Source: Candidatus Kapaibacterium sp.
GTDB taxonomy: Bacteria; Bacteroidota; Ignavibacteria; Kapaibacteriales; HRBIN21
Direction of reading: 5' to 3'
Length of the DNA stretch: 13,430 nt
NCBI GenBank assembly: GCA_025055465.1
Contig: JANWXA010000029.1
Location: 1 to 13,430, forward strand
The first letter of the stretch is position 1. Every line of letters begins with the position of its first letter. Of the stretch, positions 1 through 6,044 are shown piece after piece. The notes under the pieces are model-generated. The model worked only from the letters and a program-made list of their open reading frames with translations. It searched no databases and was not told where the DNA came from. The translations under genes were made by a program, and so were the position numbers.

Positions 1-195
1 AAGTTCTTCTACGAGACCCTGTTTCCGTTCCCCGCGAAGGATGGGGTTGCGTAAGAATGCTCGTAGCTCCGAGGATCTGCGCACGACTGTGCGGAGCCAG
101 CAGAGCTCCTCGTATACCCGCTCATGTTCCCCACTTTCCTGAGCCAGTTTGAGCAGGGCAGTAGCGTAGCGCCGGGCAATACGCGAAGGGGACAT
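1..195 (-). CDS. atpH: ATP synthase F1 subunit delta (AtpH), 3'-truncated by window edge
   Basis: This is the N-terminal 65 residues of the delta subunit, the stator protein that joins the peripheral stalk (subunit b) to the top of the F1 alpha3beta3 head. The ATG at 195-193 opens a frame beginning MSPSRIARRYATALLKLAQE, which carries the family's RRYA-x-ALxxLA start. It continues with an ELRAFLRNPIL segment at about residues 43-53, also typical of OSCP/delta N-terminal helices. The frame stays open to base 1, so roughly two thirds of the protein lies outside the window. The start lies 6 bases after the atpF stop, so the two are cotranscribed and probably translationally coupled. The only SD-like bases (GCGGG) abut the ATG, which makes the start plausible but not certain. 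A 69-codon open frame at 9-218 on the same strand is a different, spurious reading frame. Confidence 0.93.
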   Translation of the reverse strand, partial: MSPSRIARRYATALLKLAQESGEHERVYEELCWLRTVVRRSSELRAFLRNPILRGERKQGLVEEL

Positions 196-201
196 CCCGC
201 T

Positions 202-699
202 TCAGTTCTGCCGTGCAACCTCGCTCAGGAAGGACTCCACCAACTTGCGATGCATGGCTGGGTCTAAGGACTGCCGGAGGAGGCGAGCAGTGCCTTCCAA
301 CACCAGGTCTACCACTTCAGTGTACAGTTGCGAGTAGGCACGCTCAATCTGCCGTTGCAATTCGTTCTGTGCTTCTTCCAGCTTTTGTCGCTTGAGCTGC
401 TCAGCCCGCTCGGTGGCTTCTCGCAACAAGGTTTCCGCTTGCTGTTTCCCCTCGCGGATCAGATGTTGCATTGCCTGCTGGGCTTGCTGGAGACGGTGCT
501 GTGCCTCTTGAAGTAGGCGCTCAGCTTCCTGGCGAGCTTGCTCGGCACTGCTGAGGGCTTCCGCAATATGGCGTTCCCGCTGCTCCACAGCATTGAGCAA
601 GGGTTTCCAGGCGAAGCGAGACAGCAGAACAAGGAAAATGATAAAGTTGAGCAGGGTCCAGAACATCAAGCCTGGCGAGACTTCCAGAAAGTTCGGCAT
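202..699 (-). CDS. atpF: ATP synthase F0 subunit b (AtpF)
   Basis: This is the 165-residue peripheral-stalk subunit b, which anchors the stator in the membrane and holds F1 still against rotation. There is one N-terminal membrane span at about residues 10-30, entered by SPGLMFWTLLNF and followed by the conserved WKPLL. The rest is a long, highly charged Ala/Glu/Gln/Arg-rich helix (about 38-150) typical of the b dimer coiled coil. The length is normal for the family. The ATG at 699-697 has GAGGAG (complement of 704-709) four bases upstream, a good though close ribosome binding site. It sits 22 bases downstream of atpE and 6 bases upstream of atpH, in the standard c-b-delta order. Nothing in it is unusual. 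Confidence 0.96.
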   Translation of the reverse strand: MPNFLEVSPGLMFWTLLNFIIFLVLLSRFAWKPLLNAVEQRERHIAEALSSAEQARQEAERLLQEAQHRLQQAQQAMQHLIREGKQQAETLLREATERAEQLKRQKLEEAQNELQRQIERAYSQLYTEVVDLVLEGTARLLRQSLDPAMHRKLVESFLSEVARQN

Positions 700-721
700 G
701 ATGCTCCTCGTGGACGTAGTT

Positions 722-952
722 TTAGGATGTTTTGACTGCTAACAAAATGCAGACGATGCAAGCAATAAGCGCGATCCCTTCAATAAGGGCGGCAGCTATC
801 AGCATCAGTGTCCGTGTTTCAGCAGCGGTCTCCGGTTGCCGACTGGCGGCTTCCAGTGCGGCCGCCCCTAAGCGTCCGATCCCAGTTCCTGCACCCAGAA
901 CGCTAATGCCTACTCCGATACCTGCTGCTAACCATGCCAGTCCGAGTTCCAT
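722..952 (-). CDS. atpE: ATP synthase F0 subunit c (AtpE), H+-type
   Basis: This is the 76-residue proteolipid that forms the rotating c-ring. It is a two-helix hairpin. Helix 1 carries a glycine-rich GxGxG stretch (about residues 11-26). The polar loop RQP (38-40) contacts gamma/epsilon, and helix 2 carries the ion-carrying carboxylate Glu58 in ALIEGIAL. The residue before Glu58 is Ile and the one after is Gly, and the helix-1 position that is Gln in Na+-type rings is Ile25 here. I therefore infer a proton-driven ring. The frame can be extended to a TTG at 973, but the ATG at 952 has GAGGAC exactly 6 bases upstream and starts a normal-length c subunit, so I chose it. Spacing to atpB upstream is 73 bases, the widest gap in the operon, which is common before this highly translated gene. 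Confidence 0.95.
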   Translation of the reverse strand: MELGLAWLAAGIGVGISVLGAGTGIGRLGAAALEAASRQPETAAETRTLMLIAAALIEGIALIACIVCILLAVKTS

Positions 953-958
953 GAGTGT

Positions 959-964
959 GTCCTC
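959..964 (-). promoter_or_regulatory. Ribosome binding site of atpE
   Basis: On the minus strand this reads GAGGAC, 6 bases before the ATG at 952-950. It decides the start in favour of this ATG over the TTG seven codons upstream, and is the best SD-like match seen in the ATP synthase operon. Confidence 0.7.
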
Positions 965-1025
965 GTGCCTCAATTAGTGGAACCAACCTCAAGGTAGCTG
1001 CGTGGCAGCCGAATTATTGCCATAC

Positions 1026-1952
1026 TTAGTGCGTTTCCTCGCTTGCCAGACCGAGAAAGACCGCCGTCAAAATCGTAAAGATGTACGCCTGCAAAAAGGC
1101 AACCAAGGTTTCTAAGAAGTAGACAAAGACCGAGAAGGCGACAGACACTGGTGCAATGAGCACGGTCTTGAAGAAGAATATCAAGCCGACCAGTGACAAC
1201 AGAGCGATATGCCCGGCGGTCATATTTGCAAATAGTCGCACGCAGAGGGCGAAGGCCTTAGCGAACATACCAATGATTTCGATAGGGACCAGAATTGGGC
1301 TTAGCCATATCGGACCACCGCCAAGCAGGTGTTTGAGCCACTTTTTGAATCCGATTGAGGCAATCGCCCCGCCATTGATGATTGTGAATGCTGTTGCAGC
1401 TAATGTTCCGGTTACGGCTAATGAGCCCGTTGCCGTATGCCCGCCGGGGAGTAGGCCCAGGAGATTAAGTGTGAGGATGAATACGAACAAAGTTAGAAAA
1501 TACGGTAGTAGTCGGTTTGACAAGGTTGTCGAGCTGATATTAGGGCGGACTACCTGATCGCGGATAAACAGCACGATGGCTTCCAAGATGTTCTGCAATC
1601 CACGAGGCGGGCGAAGGGGGCTGCGTCGGTAGCGAACCACCGCACGCCAAAGGGCGACGCCAAGCAGCAGCATCCCTATCCACTGATAGACAACCAGGTT
1701 AGTCACTGACAGGTCCAATGCAGGCCTCTGTCCGTCAGCCACGCGGACGGGATGACCTTCTACCATACGGTACAGTCCAGCGGCTTCCATTGCCGCTGTC
1801 GAGGGGTAGGCGCGGAGCGTCCCGCCGTCCCAGAGAATAACAGGAAGATCGAGGACTTTGTAAGGGCCAACGTAGAAGCCGTGGTGGTCGCCTAACTTGC
1901 TGAGCAGGTAGGTAAAGACGTTACCGTTAGTTCCCGTATGAGCTGCACTCAT
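1026..1952 (-). CDS. atpB: ATP synthase F0 subunit a (AtpB)
   Basis: This is the 308-residue subunit a, the stator half of the proton path, which faces the c-ring. The essential arginine is Arg239 in CVRLFANMTAGH, matching E. coli Arg210. Gln288 in AFLQAYIFT matches E. coli Gln252. A C-terminal span with Glu281 lies between them in the expected place. The GLLPGGHTATGSLAVTGTLA segment (166-185) is a hallmark of the family. The first ~85 residues form an extended, mostly soluble stretch with HHGFYVGPY before the first membrane span (about 86-105). Longer N-termini of this kind are common in Bacteroidota/Chlorobiota a subunits. Five or so further spans follow. The start ATG lies 12 bases after the atpI-like stop and has no clear SD, which fits coupled translation. 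Confidence 0.96.
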   Translation of the reverse strand: MSAAHTGTNGNVFTYLLSKLGDHHGFYVGPYKVLDLPVILWDGGTLRAYPSTAAMEAAGLYRMVEGHPVRVADGQRPALDLSVTNLVVYQWIGMLLLGVALWRAVVRYRRSPLRPPRGLQNILEAIVLFIRDQVVRPNISSTTLSNRLLPYFLTLFVFILTLNLLGLLPGGHTATGSLAVTGTLAATAFTIINGGAIASIGFKKWLKHLLGGGPIWLSPILVPIEIIGMFAKAFALCVRLFANMTAGHIALLSLVGLIFFFKTVLIAPVSVAFSVFVYFLETLVAFLQAYIFTILTAVFLGLASEETH

Positions 1953-1964
1953 TTTCGGCGAGTT

Positions 1965-2279
1965 CTATGTCGTGATCGGCCGGAGACGAAAGGTCTCATA
2001 GCGGCGGTGGAAGTCCCAGACTTCTACTGATAACAGCACTGCGACTCCCAGAGCAAAAGAGAGAGCGAAACTGAGCGATTCAACCTTCTGCACGGCTAAA
2101 AGGTAAATGGCTGCGGCACTGGTTAGAAGTAGACGCACAAGCATTCCCCCAAGAACCCATCGGATAAAGACGCTCAGGGATTTGCCAAACGCCCATCGGG
2201 AGATCAGGTAAGCACTAACGAAGTTTGCCATACATAGTCCCAAGCCCCAAAGAATACCCATGGATGAATCCCAGCTCAT
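1965..2279 (-). CDS. AtpI-like small membrane protein of the ATP synthase operon
   Basis: This is a 104-residue hydrophobic protein with three likely spans (about 8-28, 38-63 and 66-87) and a charged C-terminus (WDFHRRYETF). The GGMLVRLLL stretch at 44-52 resembles the conserved G-x-x-x-R-L segment in the poorly conserved small proteins encoded just before atpB in many operons (AtpI type). Family members are thought to help c-ring assembly or, with AtpZ, divalent-cation supply. No direct function can be read from this sequence. Its ATG overlaps the atpZ stop (ATGA at 2276-2279), a classic coupling arrangement, and atpB follows 12 bases later. The call rests on context and topology more than on motifs. 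Confidence 0.7.
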   Translation of the reverse strand: MSWDSSMGILWGLGLCMANFVSAYLISRWAFGKSLSVFIRWVLGGMLVRLLLTSAAAIYLLAVQKVESLSFALSFALGVAVLLSVEVWDFHRRYETFRLRPITT

Positions 2280-2530
2280 AGGTGAGGTCCCTCCGTTCTA
2301 CTAAGCTTACGAATCACTTTCCAGATTTCCCACAACGCGACGGCGAGCCCTACACAGAGTCCGGTGAGCAACCCGGCAGGGGAACTCTGAAGGAGCTGAT
2401 CCACCCACCAACCGACGGCTCCACATCCCAGCAGTGCCACGGCTGTTGTCATACCCAGGTTGGCATAGGGTAGCAGCTCTTTCCATCCGCGAGCCGACTG
2501 TGTTGGATGTCGCTGCTTGGTAGAACTCAC
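2276..2530 (-). CDS. atpZ: AtpZ (ATP synthase operon gene 1 protein)
   Basis: This is an 84-residue protein with a charged N-terminus (about 1-20), two membrane hairpin helices (about 24-45 and 52-72) and a short basic C-tail. The pattern YANLG...GWWVDQLL...TGLCVGLAVALWEIWKVI matches the AtpZ/ATPase_gene1 family, usually the first gene of F-type ATP synthase operons. Members have been proposed to act with AtpI in Mg2+/Ca2+ uptake or in assembly of the a/c ring complex. The start is GTG at 2530-2528; the only in-frame ATG is deep inside the first helix. No strong SD precedes it, and a small hairpin (2532-2545) lies directly upstream. As first gene of the leftward operon its promoter should lie in the adjoining divergent region. 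Confidence 0.88.
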   Translation of the reverse strand: MSSTKQRHPTQSARGWKELLPYANLGMTTAVALLGCGAVGWWVDQLLQSSPAGLLTGLCVGLAVALWEIWKVIRKLSRTEGPHL

Positions 2531-2566
2531 GCCTGCGTTGGCAGGAATGGCTTACTAATCAAGATG

Positions 2567-2574
2567 CAAAATTA
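2567..2574 (-). promoter_or_regulatory. Possible -7 promoter element (TAnnTTTG) for the ATP synthase operon
   Basis: The minus strand reads TAATTTTG, an exact match to the TAnnTTTG -7 element of Bacteroidetes housekeeping promoters, 37 bases before the atpZ GTG. I see no convincing TTTG -33 element at the usual distance, so the match may be chance. Confidence 0.3.
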
Positions 2575-2646
2575 GCCCTTTCCCTGTAGATATTCTCTGC
2601 ATGTATACACGAAGCCGCTGCTTCTGTGCGTTTGTATGCTGTCAAC

Positions 2647-2655
2647 GAAGAGGGG
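2647..2655 (+). promoter_or_regulatory. Ribosome binding site deciding the methyltransferase start
   Basis: GAAGAGGGG lies 9 bases before the GTG at 2665. The alternative GTG at 2626 has no purine-rich SD. The later start also gives an N-terminus like that of relatives, with the first helix following an E-x-x-RQGDWLFR stretch. Confidence 0.5.
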
Positions 2656-2664
2656 CTTGAAGCA

Positions 2665-3402
2665 GTGGTAATACCCCTTGTTGAGACGCTTCGGCGACAG
2701 GGAGACTGGCTGTTCCGGAACCGAAGCTGGGTGCCTCCTGCGTTACTATTGCCACCGGTCGCAGTCGGGGTAGTCTGCGAAGGTTCGGTTCCTGATATTG
2801 CTTGCTCTCCTTGGTGGCAAGTGCTGTGCCTTGCTCCTATATTGCTGGGGATTGTTATGCGAGCCTGGATTGTCGGGACAGTTCCAGAAGGCACATCGGG
2901 GCGAAATACCCAGCGACAAGTTGCTGAGGAGCTTAATACGACGGGTGCCTACTCGGTTCTGCGACATCCCCTCTACATGTCCAACGCTCTGATGTGGGCA
3001 GGGGTGCTCCTGCGCCCTGCCATCTGGTGGTTGTGGTTATTGGGAATGGTGGTTTTCATCGTGGTCTATGAGCGTATTATGCTTGCCGAGGAATTTTTTC
3101 TGCATCAGCGTTTCGGGGAACGCTTTCGGGAATGGGCACAACGAACTCCTGCGGTTCTTCCCCAATGGGACAGGTACAGGCCTCCCGCGCGGTCTTTCCA
3201 GTGGGGTGCTGTTTTGCTACGTGAGTATTCAACGTGGCTTGCCGTTACGGCAAGCTTTGCAGTGGTGGAAGCTTTGCTCTTCTGGCGGTGGACGGGACAG
3301 TTGGGCTTGCCGCTGCTGTGGTGGTGCGTTTTGGGGGCGGTCGGGGCCATGGCGATTCTGTTGCGTTTTCTCAAGCGTCGTGCAAGGTTATTCCGAGGAT
3401 AA
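2665..3402 (+). CDS. Integral-membrane methyltransferase, ICMT/PEMT-like (isoprenylcysteine carboxyl methyltransferase family)
   Basis: This is a 245-residue membrane protein with about five spans. The C-terminal methyltransferase signature of the ICMT/PEMT superfamily is complete: NTTGAYSVLRHPLY (91-104), a hydrophobic hairpin (about 107-136), then ERIMLAEEFFLHQRFGERF (136-154) with the paired glutamates. These segments bind S-adenosylmethionine and the lipid-side substrate. The start VETLRRQGDWLFRNRSW resembles a well-populated bacterial subfamily. Bacteria have no CaaX prenylation, so the substrate is not isoprenylcysteine; a lipid is likelier. The Leptospira lipid A phosphate methyltransferase LmtA belongs to this broad superfamily, which makes lipid A a possible substrate, but nothing here proves it. 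The last two spans (about 190-235) follow the core and the protein ends in a basic tail. It lies upstream of rho on the same strand, separated by 190 bases. The frame extends 13 codons further to a GTG at 2626. Confidence 0.8.
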   Translation: MVIPLVETLRRQGDWLFRNRSWVPPALLLPPVAVGVVCEGSVPDIACSPWWQVLCLAPILLGIVMRAWIVGTVPEGTSGRNTQRQVAEELNTTGAYSVLRHPLYMSNALMWAGVLLRPAIWWLWLLGMVVFIVVYERIMLAEEFFLHQRFGERFREWAQRTPAVLPQWDRYRPPARSFQWGAVLLREYSTWLAVTASFAVVEALLFWRWTGQLGLPLLWWCVLGAVGAMAILLRFLKRRARLFRG

Positions 3403-3501
3403 AATATTGCGGGGTAATAATGAGGGGCACTGGTTATGCGTCTATATCCCCAAAGAAACGGGGCAGTTCGGATTATTCCAACAGGCATCCGGTTACATCG
3501 C

Positions 3502-3509
3502 TATAAAGT
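3502..3509 (+). promoter_or_regulatory. Possible -10 element, TATAAAGT box 1
   Basis: TATAAA close to the sigma70-type -10 consensus, 83 bases before the rho ATG. There is no good -35 hexamer at 16-18 bases; the nearest is a weak TTCCAA. Confidence 0.25.
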
Positions 3510-3562
3510 TTACTTCCTCCTGCACGGTTGAGGGCTGAACGCAGGACGGCAAGCAGGGCAAT

Positions 3563-3570
3563 TATAAAGT
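3563..3570 (+). promoter_or_regulatory. Possible -10 element, TATAAAGT box 2
   Basis: A second copy of the same octamer, 22 bases before the rho ATG, without a recognisable -35. If used it would give a very short leader. Confidence 0.25.
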
Positions 3571-3592
3571 CCCCCAATACAGGCACAAGGCT

Positions 3593-4945
3593 ATGGAGCA
3601 CGAACACACAAATGGGCCGACGACGGAGACGGTGTCTCTATCAGATGTAGAGACTCTGCGCAATCGCAAGATTGCTGAGCTTTTTGAAATAGCTCGTGCG
3701 TTAGGCATTCAGAATTATGCTGATATGCGGAAGCAGGAGCTGATCTTCCGCATCATGGAGGCACAGGGGCAACTGTTGCGCGAACAGCAGCAAGCAAGGC
3801 TGGCGGAGCCAGAGGTGGGAATTTCTGCCGTTGAAGGTGTCTTGGAGATAGCCGCCGATGGGGGATATGGCTTCTTGCGTTCGCCCGAATCTAGTTATCT
3901 GAGCTCCCCCGACGACATTTATGTGTCTCCTTCACAGATCAAGCGCTTCGCTTTGCGCACAGGGGATACTATCCGCGGTCATGTGCGCCCACCGAAAGAA
4001 GGAGAGCGATACTTTGCCCTTCTCAAGATAGAGTCGGTCAACTACCTTCCGCCGGAAGCTGTCAAGGACCGCCCTCTTTTCGAGAACCTGACCCCAGTGT
4101 ATCCCACGGAACGCTTCCGATTAGAGACGGTTCCCAATGAGTATTCCACTCGGATCATAGACCTTCTGTGCCCCGTAGGGAAGGGCCAGCGTGGACTAAT
4201 TGTTGCCCCACCGAAATCTGGCAAGACAATCTTATTACAGCAGATTGCAAACGCCATTAGTCGAAATCACCCTGAAGTCAAGCTGATTATTCTGCTTATC
4301 GATGAACGTCCTGAAGAGGTAACGGACATGCAACGCTCTGTCCGCGGCGCCGAGGTGATTTCGTCTACGTTTGACGAGCCACCGGAGCGGCATGTTCAGG
4401 TTGCCGACATTGTGCTGGAAAAAGCGAAGCGTTTGGTAGAGTGTCGGCATGATGTAGTGATTCTGCTGGATTCCATTACACGTCTGTCGAGAGCAAACAA
4501 CACAGTGATTCCGCATTCAGGTAAAATCCTTTCAGGTGGTGTAGATGCGAATGCGCTGCACCGTCCCAAGCGCTTTTTTGGTGCTGCGCGCAAGGTAGAG
4601 GAAGGAGGGTCACTGACTGTTATTGCCACTGCTCTGATTGAAACGGGGAGCCGGATGGACGAGGTCATTTTCGAGGAATTCAAGGGAACAGGGAATATGG
4701 AGCTTGTGTTAGACCGGAAATTAGCGGAGCGCCGCATCTTTCCAGCTATTGATATCAATCGTTCAGGGACACGCCGGGAAGAACTGTTGCTGACGCCAGA
4801 AGAGCTCAACCGTGTGTGGATTTTGCGCAAGGTGCTGAGTGAGCTACCGCCTGTGGAGGCCATGGAACTTCTTCTGGAGCATATGCGGCGGACACGAAAC
4901 AACAAAGAATTCATGGCAACTCTGAACACGCTGACAACCGAATAA
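3593..4945 (+). CDS. rho: Transcription termination factor Rho
   Basis: This is a complete 450-residue hexameric RNA-dependent ATPase that ends transcription of untranslated RNA. An N-terminal helix bundle (Rho_N, about 15-58) begins LSDVETLRNRKIAELFEIA. The cold-shock-like primary RNA-binding domain (about 78-150) contains the RNP1-type GYGFLRS (91-97). The RecA-like motor follows with Walker A APPKSGKT (205-212), IDERPEEVTDM (236-246), Walker B DVVILLDSITR (287-297) and the secondary RNA-binding loop and R-loop SGGVDANAL...RFFGAARK (314-334). Residues contacted by bicyclomycin in E. coli Rho (the lysines of Walker A, Asp-Glu-Arg of IDERPE, Ser and Arg of DSITR) are all present. The length is close to E. 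coli Rho plus a short acidic/polar N-tail. The ATG has only weak SD bases (AAGG). A CDF transporter gene follows 19 bases after the stop. Confidence 0.98.
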   Translation: MEHEHTNGPTTETVSLSDVETLRNRKIAELFEIARALGIQNYADMRKQELIFRIMEAQGQLLREQQQARLAEPEVGISAVEGVLEIAADGGYGFLRSPESSYLSSPDDIYVSPSQIKRFALRTGDTIRGHVRPPKEGERYFALLKIESVNYLPPEAVKDRPLFENLTPVYPTERFRLETVPNEYSTRIIDLLCPVGKGQRGLIVAPPKSGKTILLQQIANAISRNHPEVKLIILLIDERPEEVTDMQRSVRGAEVISSTFDEPPERHVQVADIVLEKAKRLVECRHDVVILLDSITRLSRANNTVIPHSGKILSGGVDANALHRPKRFFGAARKVEEGGSLTVIATALIETGSRMDEVIFEEFKGTGNMELVLDRKLAERRIFPAIDINRSGTRREELLLTPEELNRVWILRKVLSELPPVEAMELLLEHMRRTRNNKEFMATLNTLTTE

Positions 4946-4964
4946 ACAGGGTCCTTCTCTACTC

Positions 4965-5900
4965 ATGTCGCAAGCCCCTGCGGGAGCTCTGCCCCCCTTG
5001 CGTCATACCTGGCTGATGAATGCATCGCTGGGATTGAGCGTGCTTATCCTATTAGCGAAATGGTTCGCCTATATACTGACGAGTTCAGTAGCTATCTTTT
5101 CAGATGCATTGGAGTCCATTGTCCACATCGGTGCGGTCGCGCTGGCGTGGTATGCTCTTCGAGTCAGTTTTCGTCCACCGGATAGGGAACACCCCTTTGG
5201 ACACTTTAAGGTTGCCTATTTTTCCGCAGGGGTAGAGGGCGGGCTCATTATTATAGCAGCGGCGGTTATCATCTTCTCGGCACTGGAGAAGTTGATAACC
5301 GGCGTAGAGCTGCAGCGCCTTGGCGAGGGCATTGGCTTGACCCTGTCGGCTGCTGGGGCAAACTTCCTGTTGGGGACTCTCCTGGTTCGAGAGGGGAAAC
5401 GGTCGCATTCCGTCCTTCTCTTGGCGAATGGGAAACACGTCCTGACTGATGTGTGGACTACTGTTGGTACTGTCACAGGACTGGCCCTGGCATGGTGGAC
5501 GGGATGGAACATTTTGGATCCGTTGGTTGCACTGGTGATTGGAGCCAACATTGTTCGGGAGGGTGCGCGGTTGGTGCAGCAGGCTGTCCATGGGCTGATG
5601 GACCGAGCGAATCCAGAGCTGGAGCAGCAGGCTCGACAGGCTTTGGAAACCTTCTGCGTGGAGCATGGGCTCAGCTACCATCGTTTCCGGTTGCGGGAGG
5701 CGGGTCCACAAGTTCATATTGACTTTCATCTCCAATTTGCTAATGGGACACCGATAGAACAGGCACACGAACTGGCAACGGCTGCTGAAAGCCGGATTGC
5801 CAGGGCCCTCTCTGTCCGAGCGGATATCGTAACCCACTTGGAGGGCGAGGATCACCCTCCGATGCACGACGAACCGTCGGAGTCTGGTACGCGCCATTAG
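4965..5900 (+). CDS. Cation diffusion facilitator (CDF) family metal transporter
   Basis: This is a 311-residue proton-coupled exporter of divalent metal from the cytoplasm. Six membrane spans are visible (about 20-38, 42-66, 85-108, 122-142, 160-180 and 183-198), followed by a cytosolic alpha/beta domain (about 205-291). The family segments are SDALESIVHIGA (46-57) in span 2, HPFGHFKVAYFSAG (76-89) in the loop after it, GKHVLTD (156-162) in span 5 and LDP (184-186) before span 6. Span 5 has the usual HxxxD metal pair (His158, Asp162). Span 2 aligned to YiiP/ZitB offers Glu50 and His54 with Asp47 nearby, instead of the usual Asp/His plus Asp, so the metal cannot be assigned. A His-containing tail (His291, His297, His301) may bind metal. 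It is probably cotranscribed with rho, 19 bases upstream; SD is weak. Confidence 0.92.
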   Translation: MSQAPAGALPPLRHTWLMNASLGLSVLILLAKWFAYILTSSVAIFSDALESIVHIGAVALAWYALRVSFRPPDREHPFGHFKVAYFSAGVEGGLIIIAAAVIIFSALEKLITGVELQRLGEGIGLTLSAAGANFLLGTLLVREGKRSHSVLLLANGKHVLTDVWTTVGTVTGLALAWWTGWNILDPLVALVIGANIVREGARLVQQAVHGLMDRANPELEQQARQALETFCVEHGLSYHRFRLREAGPQVHIDFHLQFANGTPIEQAHELATAAESRIARALSVRADIVTHLEGEDHPPMHDEPSESGTRH

Positions 5901-5917
5901 CAGTAAGTATGGCTCCG

Positions 5918-5925
5918 TATTTTTG
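5918..5925 (+). promoter_or_regulatory. Possible -7 promoter element (TAnnTTTG) upstream of sprA
   Basis: TATTTTTG matches the Bacteroidetes -7 consensus exactly and sits in the gap after the CDF gene, 120 bases before the preferred sprA ATG. No TTTG/TTG at the expected -33 position was found, so support is weak. Confidence 0.25.
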
Positions 5926-6044
5926 CTTTCCCTGAAGGAGTGGAACAGGAACAGGAAAGGGCGGAGTGTTCCAGAGCTACCGCAGACGGTGTTCTTAGAC
6001 ACCGGGGTTCAAGTAGGGTTAGCCTAACGGTGGGTTTGTTGCGA

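Larger units (their letters stand above)
2531..2664. promoter_or_regulatory. Divergent intergenic region between atpZ and the methyltransferase gene
   Basis: This 134-base region separates the leftward ATP synthase operon from the rightward gene group and should hold both promoters. It contains an AT-rich core (about 2555-2615), a TAnnTTTG match on the minus strand (2567-2574), and a 5-bp hairpin CCTGC/GCAGG (2532-2545) next to the atpZ start. The length depends on which GTG starts the methyltransferase; with the earlier GTG at 2626 it shrinks to 95 bases. No operator palindrome stands out. Confidence 0.5.
3403..3592 (+). promoter_or_regulatory. Leader/promoter region upstream of rho
   Basis: These 190 bases hold no convincing gene. 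There are two TATAAAGT boxes (3502-3509 and 3563-3570), a possible hairpin CGGAT/ATCCG (3469-3473 with 3487-3491, 13-base loop) and a CCCC/GGGG pair (3448-3451 with 3460-3463). Many bacterial rho genes are autoregulated through a leader, so a rho 5' UTR here would be unsurprising, but no known leader motif is recognisable. No factor-independent terminator with a T-run closes the methyltransferase gene. Confidence 0.4.

Noticed and set aside
9..218. A 69-codon open frame on the minus strand beginning MHGRTEAGC
   Set aside because: It overlaps the real atpH start in another frame, has no family features, and the frame from 195 gives a clear delta subunit.
722..952. Possible Na+-driven c-ring
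   Set aside because: The helix-1 Gln and the Ser/Thr after the carboxylate that mark Na+ rings are absent (Ile25 and Gly59 instead).
3448..3463. CCCC...GGGG inverted pair as a factor-independent terminator of the methyltransferase gene
   Set aside because: The stem is only 4 bp with an 8-base loop and no T-run follows it.
3068..3538. A 156-codon plus-strand open frame overlapping the end of the methyltransferase gene and the rho leader
   Set aside because: Its first two thirds are an alternate frame of the methyltransferase, and its tail in the gap shows no family features.
5100..6002. A 300-codon minus-strand open frame opposite the CDF gene
   Set aside because: It is antisense to a gene with clear family motifs, has a low-complexity composition unlike a folded protein, and no ribosome binding site supports it.
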